NCBI GenBank assembly: GCA_002551355.1 | Contig: NTHE01000034.1 | Span: 1 to 64,000, forward strand | From: Streptomyces sp. man185 | GTDB lineage: Bacteria > Actinomycetota > Actinomycetes > Streptomycetales > Streptomycetaceae | Length of the DNA: 64,000 bases | Direction: 5' to 3' | The notes under the pieces: model-generated | What the model saw: only the letters and a program-made list of their open reading frames with translations | The model's database searches: none | Told to the model about the DNA's origin: nothing | In this document: in pieces, positions 26,931 to 34,505 of the stretch | How the letters are laid out: the number at the start of each line of letters is the position of its first letter | Position numbering within the stretch: position 1 is the first letter of the stretch | Made by a program: the position numbers and the translations under genes

Positions 26931-28357
26931 TAGAGGGATTGGCTCAGGGGGACGAGGGCGGGGGCCTGGGCCGGGATGGTGGGGGGTTGGGGGGTGAGGC
27001 CGAAGGTGGTGAAGGCGGTGCGTTCGGGGAGGGGGTAGGGGTTGGCGCCGGTGAGGTTGTTGAGGATGGTGGCGCTGCGCCAGGCGGCGAGGCCGAGGTC
27101 GGGGGCACCGACTCCGTGGGTGTGGCGTTCGGCGTTCTGTACGTAGACGTGTCCGGTGACGGCGGGGTCGAGGACGAGGCGGTAGTGGTTGTCGATGCGG
27201 GGGCGGTGGGAGGCGTCGCGGCTGAGGTAGGGGGCGAGGCCGCCGAGGATGGCGTCGAGGGGGCGTTCGCGGTAGCCGGTGGCGAGGATGACGGCGTCGG
27301 TGGTGAGGCGGGTGCGGGTGCCTTGCTGGGTGTGTTCGAGGTGGAGTTCGACGCGGGTGTTGGCAAGGCGGCCGGCGGTGCGGACGTGGACGCCGGGGGT
27401 GAGGGTGGCGTCGGGCCAGCCGCCGTGGAGGGTGCGGCGGTAGAGCTCGTCGTGGATGGCGGCGATGGTGTCGGCGTCGATGCCTTTGTGGAGCTGCCAT
27501 TGGCGGGGGACGAGTTCGTCACGGGCGGATTCGGGGAGGGCGTGGAAGTAGCGGCTGTAGTCGGGGGTGAAGTGCTCCAGGCCGAGCTTGGAATATTCCA
27601 TGGGGGCGAAGGCCTGGGTGCGGGCGAGCCAGTGGATTTTCTCGGCGCCTTCGGGGCGGGCGCGCAGGAGGTCGAGGAAGATCTCGGCGCCGGACTGGCC
27701 GGATCCGATGACGGTGATGTGGGTGGCGGCGAGGAGTTGTTCGCGGTGGCGGAGGTAGTCGGCGGAGTGGAGTACGGGGACGGATTCGGCTTCGGCGAGG
27801 GGTTTGAGGGGTTCGGGGACGAAGGGTTCGGTGCCGATGCCGAGGGCGATGTGGCGGGCGTAGGCGCGGCCGAGGGCTTCGGCTTCGCCGTCGCGGTCGA
27901 GTTGGGTGAAGTCGACTTCGAAGAGGGCGCGGTCGGTGTTCCAGCGGACGGCGTCGACCTGGTGGCCGAAGTGGAGTCCGGGGAGTTGTTCGCTGACCCA
28001 GCGGCAGTAGGCGTCGTATTCGGCTCGTTGGATGTGGAAGCGCTCGGCGAAGTAGAAGGGGAAGAGGCGGTCGCGGGTGCGGAGGTAGTTGAGGAAGCTC
28101 CAGGGGCTGGTGGGGTCGGCGAGGGTGACGAGGTCGGCGAGGAAGGGGACTTGGAGGCTGGCGCCGTCGAGGAGGAGGCCGGGGTGCCAGTGGAAGGCGG
28201 GGCGTTGTTCGTAGAAGGTCGCGGCGAGGGGTCGGGGGTCTCCGGGGGTGGCGGGGATGTGGTGGGCGAGGGCGGCGAGGGAGAGGTTGAAGGGGCCGAT
28301 GCCGATGCCGACGAGGTCGTGTGGCTGGTCGGGTTCGTGGGCGGGCCGGTCGGTCAT
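26930..28357 (-). CDS. DesB-like lysine/ornithine/cadaverine N-monooxygenase (SidA/IucD family)
   Basis: FAD- and NADPH-dependent N-hydroxylating monooxygenase of 475 residues. The FAD site GIGIGPFNLSLAAL is near residues 17-30, the substrate loop region FYEQRPAFHWHPGLL follows, the NADPH site is VIGSGQSGAEIF, and the family ATGY motif is in VILATGYRERP. DesB of desferrioxamine synthesis hydroxylates cadaverine; IucD hydroxylates lysine. Pairing with a PLP decarboxylase favours a decarboxylated diamine as substrate. The ATG overlaps the stop of the upstream decarboxylase gene (ATGA). Its TAG stop falls exactly at the right end of the IS element. No hydroxamate acyltransferase or NIS synthetase gene is next to it. 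Confidence 0.85.
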   Translation of the reverse strand: MTDRPAHEPDQPHDLVGIGIGPFNLSLAALAHHIPATPGDPRPLAATFYEQRPAFHWHPGLLLDGASLQVPFLADLVTLADPTSPWSFLNYLRTRDRLFPFYFAERFHIQRAEYDAYCRWVSEQLPGLHFGHQVDAVRWNTDRALFEVDFTQLDRDGEAEALGRAYARHIALGIGTEPFVPEPLKPLAEAESVPVLHSADYLRHREQLLAATHITVIGSGQSGAEIFLDLLRARPEGAEKIHWLARTQAFAPMEYSKLGLEHFTPDYSRYFHALPESARDELVPRQWQLHKGIDADTIAAIHDELYRRTLHGGWPDATLTPGVHVRTAGRLANTRVELHLEHTQQGTRTRLTTDAVILATGYRERPLDAILGGLAPYLSRDASHRPRIDNHYRLVLDPAVTGHVYVQNAERHTHGVGAPDLGLAAWRSATILNNLTGANPYPLPERTAFTTFGLTPQPPTIPAQAPALVPLSQSL

Positions 28358-29850
28358 CGCGGGGTGTCGCCTTCCGTGGGGTGAGGGGTGGGGTGGGGCG
28401 CGGCGGGGGTGGTCGGTGGATGGGTGAGGAGGTCGGCACGGGCGCCGGTGACGAGGTCGGCTGTGGTGCCCGTGACGAGGTCGGCTGTGGTGCCGGTGAC
28501 GAGGTCCAGGAGCGCTTGGAGGTCCTGGGGGGTGGTGTGGGGGTTGAGGAGGGTGGCCTTGAGCCAGAGGCGGCCTTCGGCGTGGGCGCGGCCGAGGACT
28601 GCGTGTCCGCGTTGGAGGAGGGTGCGGCGGACGGTGGCGACGGTGTGGTCGTCGGTGCCGGTGGGGCGGAAGAGGACGGTGCTGATGGTGGGGCGGTCGT
28701 AGAGGTCGAGGGTGGGGCTTTCGGTGATGAGGTCGGCGAGGCGGTGGGCGGAGGCGACGGTGCGGTCGATCAGGTCGGCGAGTCCGGTGCGGCCGAGGGC
28801 CTGGAGGGTGACGGCGATCTTGAGGGCGTCGGGGCGGCGAGTGGTGCGCAGGGAGCGGCCGAGGAGGTCGGGGAGGCCGGCTTCGGTGTCGTCGTCGGCG
28901 TTGAGGTAGGGGGCGTGGTGATGGAGAGGGGTGAGGTGGTGGTGTTCGGGTACGGCGAGGAGGCCGGCGGAGGCGGGCTGCCAGCCGAGTTTGTGCAGGT
29001 CGAGGGTGACGCTGTGGGCGCGGTCGAGGCCGTGGAGGAGCCCGCGGTGGGTGGGGCTGAAGAGGAGCGGCCCGCCGTAGGCGGCGTCGATGTGGAGTTC
29101 GGCGTCGTGGGTGGTGCAGAGGTCGGCGATGGCGTCGAGGGGGTCGATCTCGCCGGTGTCGGTGGTGCCGGCGGTGGCGACGACGAGGAGGGGGCGGTGG
29201 AGTTGGGTGAGGGCTTCGTCGAGGGCGGCGAGGTCGAGGGTGCCGGTGGGGGCGGGGACGACGACGGGTTCGGGGAGGCCGAGGAGCCAGGCGGCGCGGG
29301 CGATGCTGTGGTGGGCGTTGGCGCCGCAGACGGTCTGGACGGGGCCGTGGCGTTCGCGGGCGAGGAGCAGGGCGAGTTGGTTGGCCTCGGTGCCGCCGGT
29401 GGTGATGACGGCGTCGGGTGAGGGAGCGCCGGGGTAGATCTCGGTGGCGAGGGCGCTGGTGAGGTCGGCTTCGAGGGCGGAGGCGGCGGGGGCCTGGTCC
29501 CAGGAGTCCATGGAGGGGTTGAGGGCGCTGGCGGCGAGGTCGGCTGCTGCTGCCAGGGCGAGGGGTGGGGTGTGGAGGTGGGCGGCGCAGTGCGGGTGGG
29601 CGGGGTCGGCGGCGCCCGCGGCGAGGGCGGTGACGAGGGAGCGCAGGGCGTGGTGGGGGCCGGTGCCGTGGTCGGGGATGAGGGGGTGGGTGGCGGTGCG
29701 GGTGCGGGGGGTGACGGTGTCGGGTCCGCCGGCGGGGAGGGGGCCGCTGCGGAGGGTCGCGCCTTCGTGGAGAGCGGTGAGGACGGTGTCGATGAGGGGG
29801 CGCAGTGCGGCGGGGCCGGCGGTGCCTCCGGCGAGGGGCGGGGTGGGCAT
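28354..29850 (-). CDS. DesA-like PLP-dependent amino-acid decarboxylase (group II)
   Basis: Pyridoxal-phosphate decarboxylase of 498 residues. The family landmarks are PSMDSWDQAPAASALE, TTGGTEANQLALLLAR, the PLP-stacking His in CGANAHHSIARA, Asp in ELHIDAAYGGPLLF and the Schiff-base Lys in TLDLHKLGWQPASAG. It resembles lysine, diaminobutyrate or tyrosine decarboxylases, so lysine to cadaverine is only a reasonable guess from its neighbour. The C-terminus carries three to four copies of an 8-residue repeat (DLVTGTTA) encoded by a 24-bp tandem repeat. Start ATG 29850 has GAAGGA upstream. It is divergent from the ArsR gene and translationally coupled to the monooxygenase. Confidence 0.82.
   Translation of the reverse strand: MPTPPLAGGTAGPAALRPLIDTVLTALHEGATLRSGPLPAGGPDTVTPRTRTATHPLIPDHGTGPHHALRSLVTALAAGAADPAHPHCAAHLHTPPLALAAAADLAASALNPSMDSWDQAPAASALEADLTSALATEIYPGAPSPDAVITTGGTEANQLALLLARERHGPVQTVCGANAHHSIARAAWLLGLPEPVVVPAPTGTLDLAALDEALTQLHRPLLVVATAGTTDTGEIDPLDAIADLCTTHDAELHIDAAYGGPLLFSPTHRGLLHGLDRAHSVTLDLHKLGWQPASAGLLAVPEHHHLTPLHHHAPYLNADDDTEAGLPDLLGRSLRTTRRPDALKIAVTLQALGRTGLADLIDRTVASAHRLADLITESPTLDLYDRPTISTVLFRPTGTDDHTVATVRRTLLQRGHAVLGRAHAEGRLWLKATLLNPHTTPQDLQALLDLVTGTTADLVTGTTADLVTGARADLLTHPPTTPAAPHPTPHPTEGDTPR
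28424..28507 (-). repeat. 24-bp tandem repeat inside the decarboxylase 3' end
   Basis: About 3.5 copies of a 24-bp unit (28424-28447 degenerate, 28448-28471 and 28472-28495 nearly identical, then a partial). The unit length is a multiple of three, so the frame is kept and the protein gains DLVTGTTA-type repeats. Confidence 0.75.
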
Positions 29851-29881
29851 GGGTGGGGTGGTCCTTCGGGTGCGCGGGGGT

Positions 29882-29899
29882 GGACATGCCAGCTTGTCC
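29882..29899. promoter_or_regulatory. imperfect palindrome upstream of the desA-like gene, candidate ArsR operator
   Basis: GGACATGCCAGCTTGTCC: two 8-bp arms (7 of 8 matching) around a CA centre, 32-49 bp upstream of the decarboxylase ATG and in the gap shared with the divergent ArsR gene. Its position suggests autoregulated control of both transcripts. No DmdR/IdeR-type iron box was seen in this gap. Confidence 0.4.
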
Positions 29900-30152
29900 C
29901 GGGTTTCGGGTGGCGCGGCCGAAGAGCCCAACGATCGGAACTCGAAAGGGGTACTAGCGGCCCATGGGGCCCGATCGGGTTGGGGCGGGGTGGTAAGGGT
30001 GTGCGGTTGTTGGACGGGTGTGCGGAGGCGCGGAGACCGGGCCAGAGCCGGGCCGGGCCGGGCACGAGGGGCGGACGCAATGACCCCATGGAGAAGAGTT
30101 CAGGTCAGCAGTGGTGCGGCGGACTTCCGTCGTGCGGAACGGGGCCCCGCCG

Positions 30153-30626
30153 GTGAGTACGCCGCTGTACCGATTGGAGGCGGAGTTCTTCAAGACGCTG
30201 GGGCACCCGGTCCGGATCCGGGTGCTCGAACTGCTCAGTGAACGCGATCACGCGGTCTCGGAGATGCTGAACGAAGTGGGGGTCGAGGCCGCCCATCTGT
30301 CGCAGCAGCTGGTCGTGTTGCGCCGCGCCGGTCTGGTGACGGCCCGGCGGGAGGGCTCGGCCGTCCACTACAGCCTGGCCGACCCCGGGGTGGCGGAGCT
30401 GCTGCGGGTGGCGCGGACGATCCTGACCGGGGTGCTGGCGGGCCAGGCCGAAATGCTGGCCGATCTGGGTCGGTGGACGACGGCCCGGACGATGCTCGTC
30501 CGGGCCGTTCAGAGGCCCCTTGAGGCTCCGGCCGTCAGCCGTTCGCGGCGGTGGCCGTCCGTACGGCCAGCGCCCGGCGGACGTCGTCGAGCTGATCGAC
30601 GAGCTTGCGGCGCAGGGCGGGGATGA
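30153..30626 (+). CDS. ArsR-family helix-turn-helix regulator with unusual C-terminal extension
   Basis: Winged-helix repressor. From GTG 30153 the protein reads STPLYRLEAEFFKTLGHPVR, the usual start of this ArsR group, then the recognition region VGVEAAHLSQQLVVLRRAGL and wing ARREGSAVHYSL. There are no Cys in the core and no ELCVC motif, so a metal-sensing alpha-3 site is absent. Homologues normally stop near ADLG; here the frame runs on about 50 residues through a perfect hairpin (30480-30508) into the antisense of pepN, with a Arg/Pro/Ala-rich tail. A lost stop or small frameshift near 30470 is likely. Divergent from the desA/desB-like pair, its probable target. Confidence 0.75.
   Translation: MSTPLYRLEAEFFKTLGHPVRIRVLELLSERDHAVSEMLNEVGVEAAHLSQQLVVLRRAGLVTARREGSAVHYSLADPGVAELLRVARTILTGVLAGQAEMLADLGRWTTARTMLVRAVQRPLEAPAVSRSRRWPSVRPAPGGRRRADRRACGAGRG
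30480..30508. terminator. hairpin between the ArsR and pepN genes
   Basis: Perfect 13-bp stem (30480-30492 with 30496-30508) and a 3-nt loop TGC, at the convergent 3' ends. It lies inside the extended ArsR frame. Confidence 0.65.
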
Positions 30627-33090
30627 GGGCCGGGTCCTCCAGGGCGCGGGTGCCCGTGGCGAGGCTCTCGGCGTCGATGGCGTACGCGGGGAAGGCGTAG
30701 CGTCCGGCGGCCTCGGCGATGGCGGGGCCCCGGCGGGTGGCGAGTGCGGTGGCTTCCGGGTAGAAGCGGGGCACGTACGCGGCCAGCAGTTCTTCCTGGC
30801 CGGGCTGCCAGAAGCCCTGGGCGGTGGCGGTGAAGAGGTAGTTGGACAGGGTGTCGTCGGTGAACAGGGCGTCCCAGGCTGCGGACTTGGCCTCGGGGGT
30901 GGGCAGAGCCGCGCGGCAGCGGGCGGCGCCTTCGCGGCCGGTGGCGCTGGGGTCGGCTTCGAGTGCGGCGGCGATGGTGGTCTCGTCGGTGGCGCCGAGG
31001 ACGGCGATCCGGGTGAGGATGCGCCAGCGCAGCTCGGGGTCGAGCTCGGGCCCGCCGTGGACGGTGCCTTCGTCGAGCCAGTTGCGCAGGGTGTCGGGCT
31101 GGGTGGCGGCGTCGATGAAGTGGCGTACGGCGACGAGGCGCAGGCCCGGCTGTGAGCCGTCCTCGGTGCGGCGGATGAGGTCGCGGCAGAGGTCGGCGAG
31201 GGTGGCGAGGGCGGCCGGGCGGTCCTCGGGGTCGACGTAGCGGGCGGCGATCTGGCCGGCGGCGAAGGTGAGGACGCCCTGGACGAGGGCGAGGTCGCTC
31301 TCGTGCGGGAGGTGGGTGCGGGCGGTCGCGAGGTAGGTGGCGGGGTTCAGGTCGCCGTCGCGGACCATGTCGCGGGCGGTGTTCCACAGGACGGCCCGGG
31401 TGAGGGCGTCGGGGATGCCGGAGAGGCCGGCCAGGACGGTGTCCCAGGAGGTGGTGTCCAGGCGGACCTTGGCGTAGGTGAGGTCGCCGTCGTTGAGGAC
31501 CACGAGGGCGGGGCGGCGGCCGGGGCGGATCGTGGGTGTGCCGTCGCCGGGTACGTCGATCTCGAAGCGGTCGCGGAGGGCGAGGTGGCCGGGTCCTGAC
31601 TGCGTGTTGAGGGCGTGGTCGTAGGCGCCGACGGTGATGCGGTGGGGGCGGGAGCCTTCGCGGGTGACGGTGAGGGCCCAGGACTGGCCGTTGCCGTTCG
31701 CCGGGGGCCCGGCCGGTTCGGTGGGCTCGGGGGCGCCGACCTCGGCGGTGAGGGTGTCGATGCCGGTGGTGCGCAGCCACTGCTCGGCCCAGGCGTGGAC
31801 GTCGCGGTCGGTGGCGGAGGCCAGGTTGTCGATGAAGTCGGCGAGGGTGGCGTTGGCGAACTTGTGGCGGGCGAAGTGGGCGTTGATCCCGGCCAGGAAG
31901 TCTTTCTCGCCGAGCCAGGCGACGAGCTGGCGGAGCGCGGAGGCGCCCTTGGCGTAGCTGATGCCGTCGAAGTTGAGGAGGGCGGAGGCGGTGTCGGGGA
32001 CGGCGTCGGGGTCGGGGGCGACGGGGTGGGTGGAGGGGCGCTGGTCGGCGTCGTAGCCCCAGCCCTTGCGGGCGACGCCGAAGTCGACCCAGGTGTCCGT
32101 GAAGTGCGTGGCTTCGGTGAGGGTCTGGTAGCCCATGTACTCGGCGAAGGACTCGTTCAGCCAGATGTCGTCCCACCAGGTGAGGGTGACGAGGTCGCCG
32201 AACCACATGTGGGCCATCTCGTGGGCGATGACCATGGCGCGGGTCTGGCGCTCGGTGTCGGTGACGGCGGAGCGGTAGACGAACTCGTCGCGGAAGGTGA
32301 CGAGTCCGGGGTTCTCCATGGCGCCCGCGTTGAACTCGGGGACGAAGGCCTGGTCGTAGGAGTCGAACGGGTAGGGCTCGTCGAACTTCTCGTGGTAGCG
32401 GTCGTAGCAGGCGCGGGTGATGTCGAGGATCTCCTCGGCGTCGGCGTCCAGGTACGGCGCGAGGGAGCGGCGGCAGTGGATGCCGAAGGGCAGTCCGGCG
32501 TGCTCGGTGGTGATCGAGTGCCAGGGCCCTGCGGCGATCGCGACGAGGTAGGTGGAGACGAGCGGGGTGGGGGCGATGGTCCAGCGCCCCTGCCCCGTGT
32601 GTTCGGCGACGCCGTTGCCGAGGACGGTCCAGCCTTCGGGGGCGGTCACGTCGATGGCGAAGACGGACTTGAGGTCGGGCTGGTCGAAGGCGGCGAAGAC
32701 GCGTTGGACGTCCTCCATGAACAACTGGGTGTAGAGGTAGGTCTCGCCGTCGGTGGGGTCGGTGAACCGGTGCATGCCCTCGCCGGTGCGGGAGTAGTGC
32801 ATCGCGGCGTCGATGTGCAGTTCGTGGGGGCCGGCGGCGAGTCCGGTGAGGGGGTAGCGGTTGCCGTCGAGGAGGGCGGGGTCGAGGGGCTGTCCGTCGA
32901 GACTGACCGAGCGCAGAGTGGCGGGCTTGACCTCGACGAAGGTGTCTCCGGCCGCGCGGGCGGTGAACCGGATGGCGGTACGGGAGTCGAAGGTCTCCTC
33001 GCCGGTGGTGAGGTCGAGGGCGATCGTGTACCGCTCCACGTCGAGGATCTGGGCTCGGGTCTGCGCTTCGTCGCGCGTCAGTACGGACAT
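30535..33090 (-). CDS. pepN: aminopeptidase N (M1 family)
   Basis: Zinc aminopeptidase of 851 residues removing N-terminal amino acids from peptides in the cytoplasm. The exopeptidase signature GAMEN occurs in NAGAMENPGLVTFRD (about residues 250-264). The zinc site HEMAHMWFGDLVTL followed by NESFAEYMGY is HExxH-x18-E. The N-terminal beta domain (MSVLTRDEAQTRAQILDVE) and long helical C-terminal ERAP1-like domain are complete. ATG 33090 is preceded by a purine-poor region with no strong ribosome site. The 3' end overlaps the extended ArsR frame. Confidence 0.95.
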   Translation of the reverse strand: MSVLTRDEAQTRAQILDVERYTIALDLTTGEETFDSRTAIRFTARAAGDTFVEVKPATLRSVSLDGQPLDPALLDGNRYPLTGLAAGPHELHIDAAMHYSRTGEGMHRFTDPTDGETYLYTQLFMEDVQRVFAAFDQPDLKSVFAIDVTAPEGWTVLGNGVAEHTGQGRWTIAPTPLVSTYLVAIAAGPWHSITTEHAGLPFGIHCRRSLAPYLDADAEEILDITRACYDRYHEKFDEPYPFDSYDQAFVPEFNAGAMENPGLVTFRDEFVYRSAVTDTERQTRAMVIAHEMAHMWFGDLVTLTWWDDIWLNESFAEYMGYQTLTEATHFTDTWVDFGVARKGWGYDADQRPSTHPVAPDPDAVPDTASALLNFDGISYAKGASALRQLVAWLGEKDFLAGINAHFARHKFANATLADFIDNLASATDRDVHAWAEQWLRTTGIDTLTAEVGAPEPTEPAGPPANGNGQSWALTVTREGSRPHRITVGAYDHALNTQSGPGHLALRDRFEIDVPGDGTPTIRPGRRPALVVLNDGDLTYAKVRLDTTSWDTVLAGLSGIPDALTRAVLWNTARDMVRDGDLNPATYLATARTHLPHESDLALVQGVLTFAAGQIAARYVDPEDRPAALATLADLCRDLIRRTEDGSQPGLRLVAVRHFIDAATQPDTLRNWLDEGTVHGGPELDPELRWRILTRIAVLGATDETTIAAALEADPSATGREGAARCRAALPTPEAKSAAWDALFTDDTLSNYLFTATAQGFWQPGQEELLAAYVPRFYPEATALATRRGPAIAEAAGRYAFPAYAIDAESLATGTRALEDPALIPALRRKLVDQLDDVRRALAVRTATAANG

Positions 33091-33250
33091 GGCCCCATGC
33101 TGCCGTACGGGGGACGGCGGGCGCAGCGGGGTTCTCCCTGGGCGGACGCCCCGTCCCGGGAGTGGCCCGGAGGCTCACGGATACCCCCTGGGGGCTGTTG
33201 ACGCGTACCATCTCCTCGGCGCGGCACACCGAGTACCGAGGACGTTCCTC

Positions 33251-34057
33251 ATGACGCTCACGCCTGCGCCCGAACCTGTCGTTCCGGGGCCCGGGCCCGA
33301 TGCCCCGCCCACCGCGGGCGGTCCCCGGACACCGGAGCCCCCGCACGATCCCGTTCCCGATCCCGGTCCCGTGCTGCCCCGGGCTGTGTGCGAGGCGGCG
33401 CTGACCGCGCTGCTGCTGTTCCTCATCGTGTCGAGTGTGCGGTGGCTCGTCGGACCGGACCCGGGGGCTGCTGCCGCCCGTCCGGCCGTGCTGGGCTGCG
33501 TCGTCGGAACCCTGCTCGCCCTGTTCATGATGTCCCCGCCCGGCCGGTGCTCGGGGGGTCATCTGAACCCGGCCGTCACCCTCGCTCTGTGGCGGCTGGG
33601 GGCCTTCCCCGGCCGCGAGGTCGTGCCGTACGCGGTGGCGCAGCTGGCCGGGTCGGTGCTCGGGGTGTGGTGCGCCGGGCTGGTGTGGGGTCCGGCGGCC
33701 GGGCGCCCGCCGGTCCGCCACGCCTCGGTGCGGGCGGATCCGGCGTGGGGCGACGCGGCGGTCCTGAGCGCCGAGGCGGGGGTTCTGGTGGGGTCGACGC
33801 TGATGCTCGGGGCGCTGCTCGCCTCCCCGGGCGGGCGCCGGGTGCTGCCGTACGCGGTGGGTCTGACGACGGCCCTGGTCATCGGGGTGCTGGGGCCGCT
33901 GAGCGGCGGATCGGCCAACCCCGCGCGGCAGTTCGGCCCGGCGCTGCTGGCCGGGGACGCGGAGCGGCTGTGGGTGTACGTGCTCGGCCCGGTCCTGGGG
34001 GCGCTGCTGGGCGCGTGGCTGGCGGGGCGGGTCGGGCTCCGGCGGCCGTCCCGGTGA
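33251..34057 (+). CDS. aquaporin / MIP-family channel
   Basis: Major intrinsic protein of 268 residues with a Pro-rich cytoplasmic N-terminal extension (about residues 1-45). Six hydrophobic segments follow and the two pore half-helices are visible: GGHLNPAVTLAL (first NPA) and GGSANPARQFGPALL (second NPA). The second half carries the NPAR Arg of the selectivity filter. Streptomyces carries several such channels for water or small solutes; selectivity cannot be read with confidence. Start ATG 33251 has GAGGA upstream. A run of 11 G lies just after the stop. Confidence 0.88.
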   Translation: MTLTPAPEPVVPGPGPDAPPTAGGPRTPEPPHDPVPDPGPVLPRAVCEAALTALLLFLIVSSVRWLVGPDPGAAAARPAVLGCVVGTLLALFMMSPPGRCSGGHLNPAVTLALWRLGAFPGREVVPYAVAQLAGSVLGVWCAGLVWGPAAGRPPVRHASVRADPAWGDAAVLSAEAGVLVGSTLMLGALLASPGGRRVLPYAVGLTTALVIGVLGPLSGGSANPARQFGPALLAGDAERLWVYVLGPVLGALLGAWLAGRVGLRRPSR

Positions 34058-34147
34058 CGCGGGGGGGGGGGCGGAAGCCGGAGGCCGTACCGGCAGCGGC
34101 TCCGGAGGGCGCCCCGGTATCGGTGGCGGTAGCGGTTCCGACGCCGC

Positions 34148-34480
34148 TCAGCCGTTCTCCGCCTCGCCGTTCTCCGCCTCGTCGGCGATGCGCTCGTGGT
34201 GGCGGATGACCTCGGCGATGATGAAGTTCAGCAGCTTCTCGGCGAACGCCGGGTCCAGGTTGGCGCTCTGTGCCAACTGCCGGAGCCGGGCGATCTGGCG
34301 GGTCTCGCGGGCGGGGTCGGCGGGCGGCAGTTTGTGGTCGGCCTTGAGGCGGCCGACCTGCTGGGTGGCCTTGAAGCGTTCGGCCAGCATGTGGACGACG
34401 GCGGCGTCGATGTTGTCGATGCTCTCGCGCAGCCGGTTCAGCTCGGCCTGCACGGACGCGTCGATCTCGCTCGTACTCAT
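34148..34480 (-). CDS. chorismate mutase, AroQ class
   Basis: All-helical chorismate mutase of 110 residues converting chorismate to prephenate for Phe/Tyr synthesis. The AroQ pattern is clear: LNRLRESIDNIDAAVVHMLAERF, then RLKADHKLPPADPAR with the active-site Lys, ETRQIARLRQLA, and LLNFIIAEVIRHHE. The C-terminus ends in a short repeat (ENGEAENG). Monofunctional, no fused dehydratase or DAHP synthase. Downstream of the AraC-type gene on the same strand with 25 bp between. Confidence 0.9.
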   Translation of the reverse strand: MSTSEIDASVQAELNRLRESIDNIDAAVVHMLAERFKATQQVGRLKADHKLPPADPARETRQIARLRQLAQSANLDPAFAEKLLNFIIAEVIRHHERIADEAENGEAENG

Positions 34481-34505
34481 GGTCAGCGAGCTTAGACCGC
34501 CGCCC

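Noticed and set aside
26930..29887. A 985-codon frame spanning the monooxygenase and an Arg/Pro-rich upstream half
   Set aside because: The upstream half is an out-of-frame reading of the decarboxylase gene; the real start is ATG 28357, overlapping the decarboxylase stop.
26930..30626. Complete desferrioxamine-type siderophore cluster
   Set aside because: No acyltransferase, NIS synthetase, uptake protein or iron box in the window; only the first two steps are present.
34061..34071. Run of 11 G after the aquaporin gene
   Set aside because: Intergenic, not at a promoter or within a frame, so phase variation is not indicated; could be sequencing imprecision.
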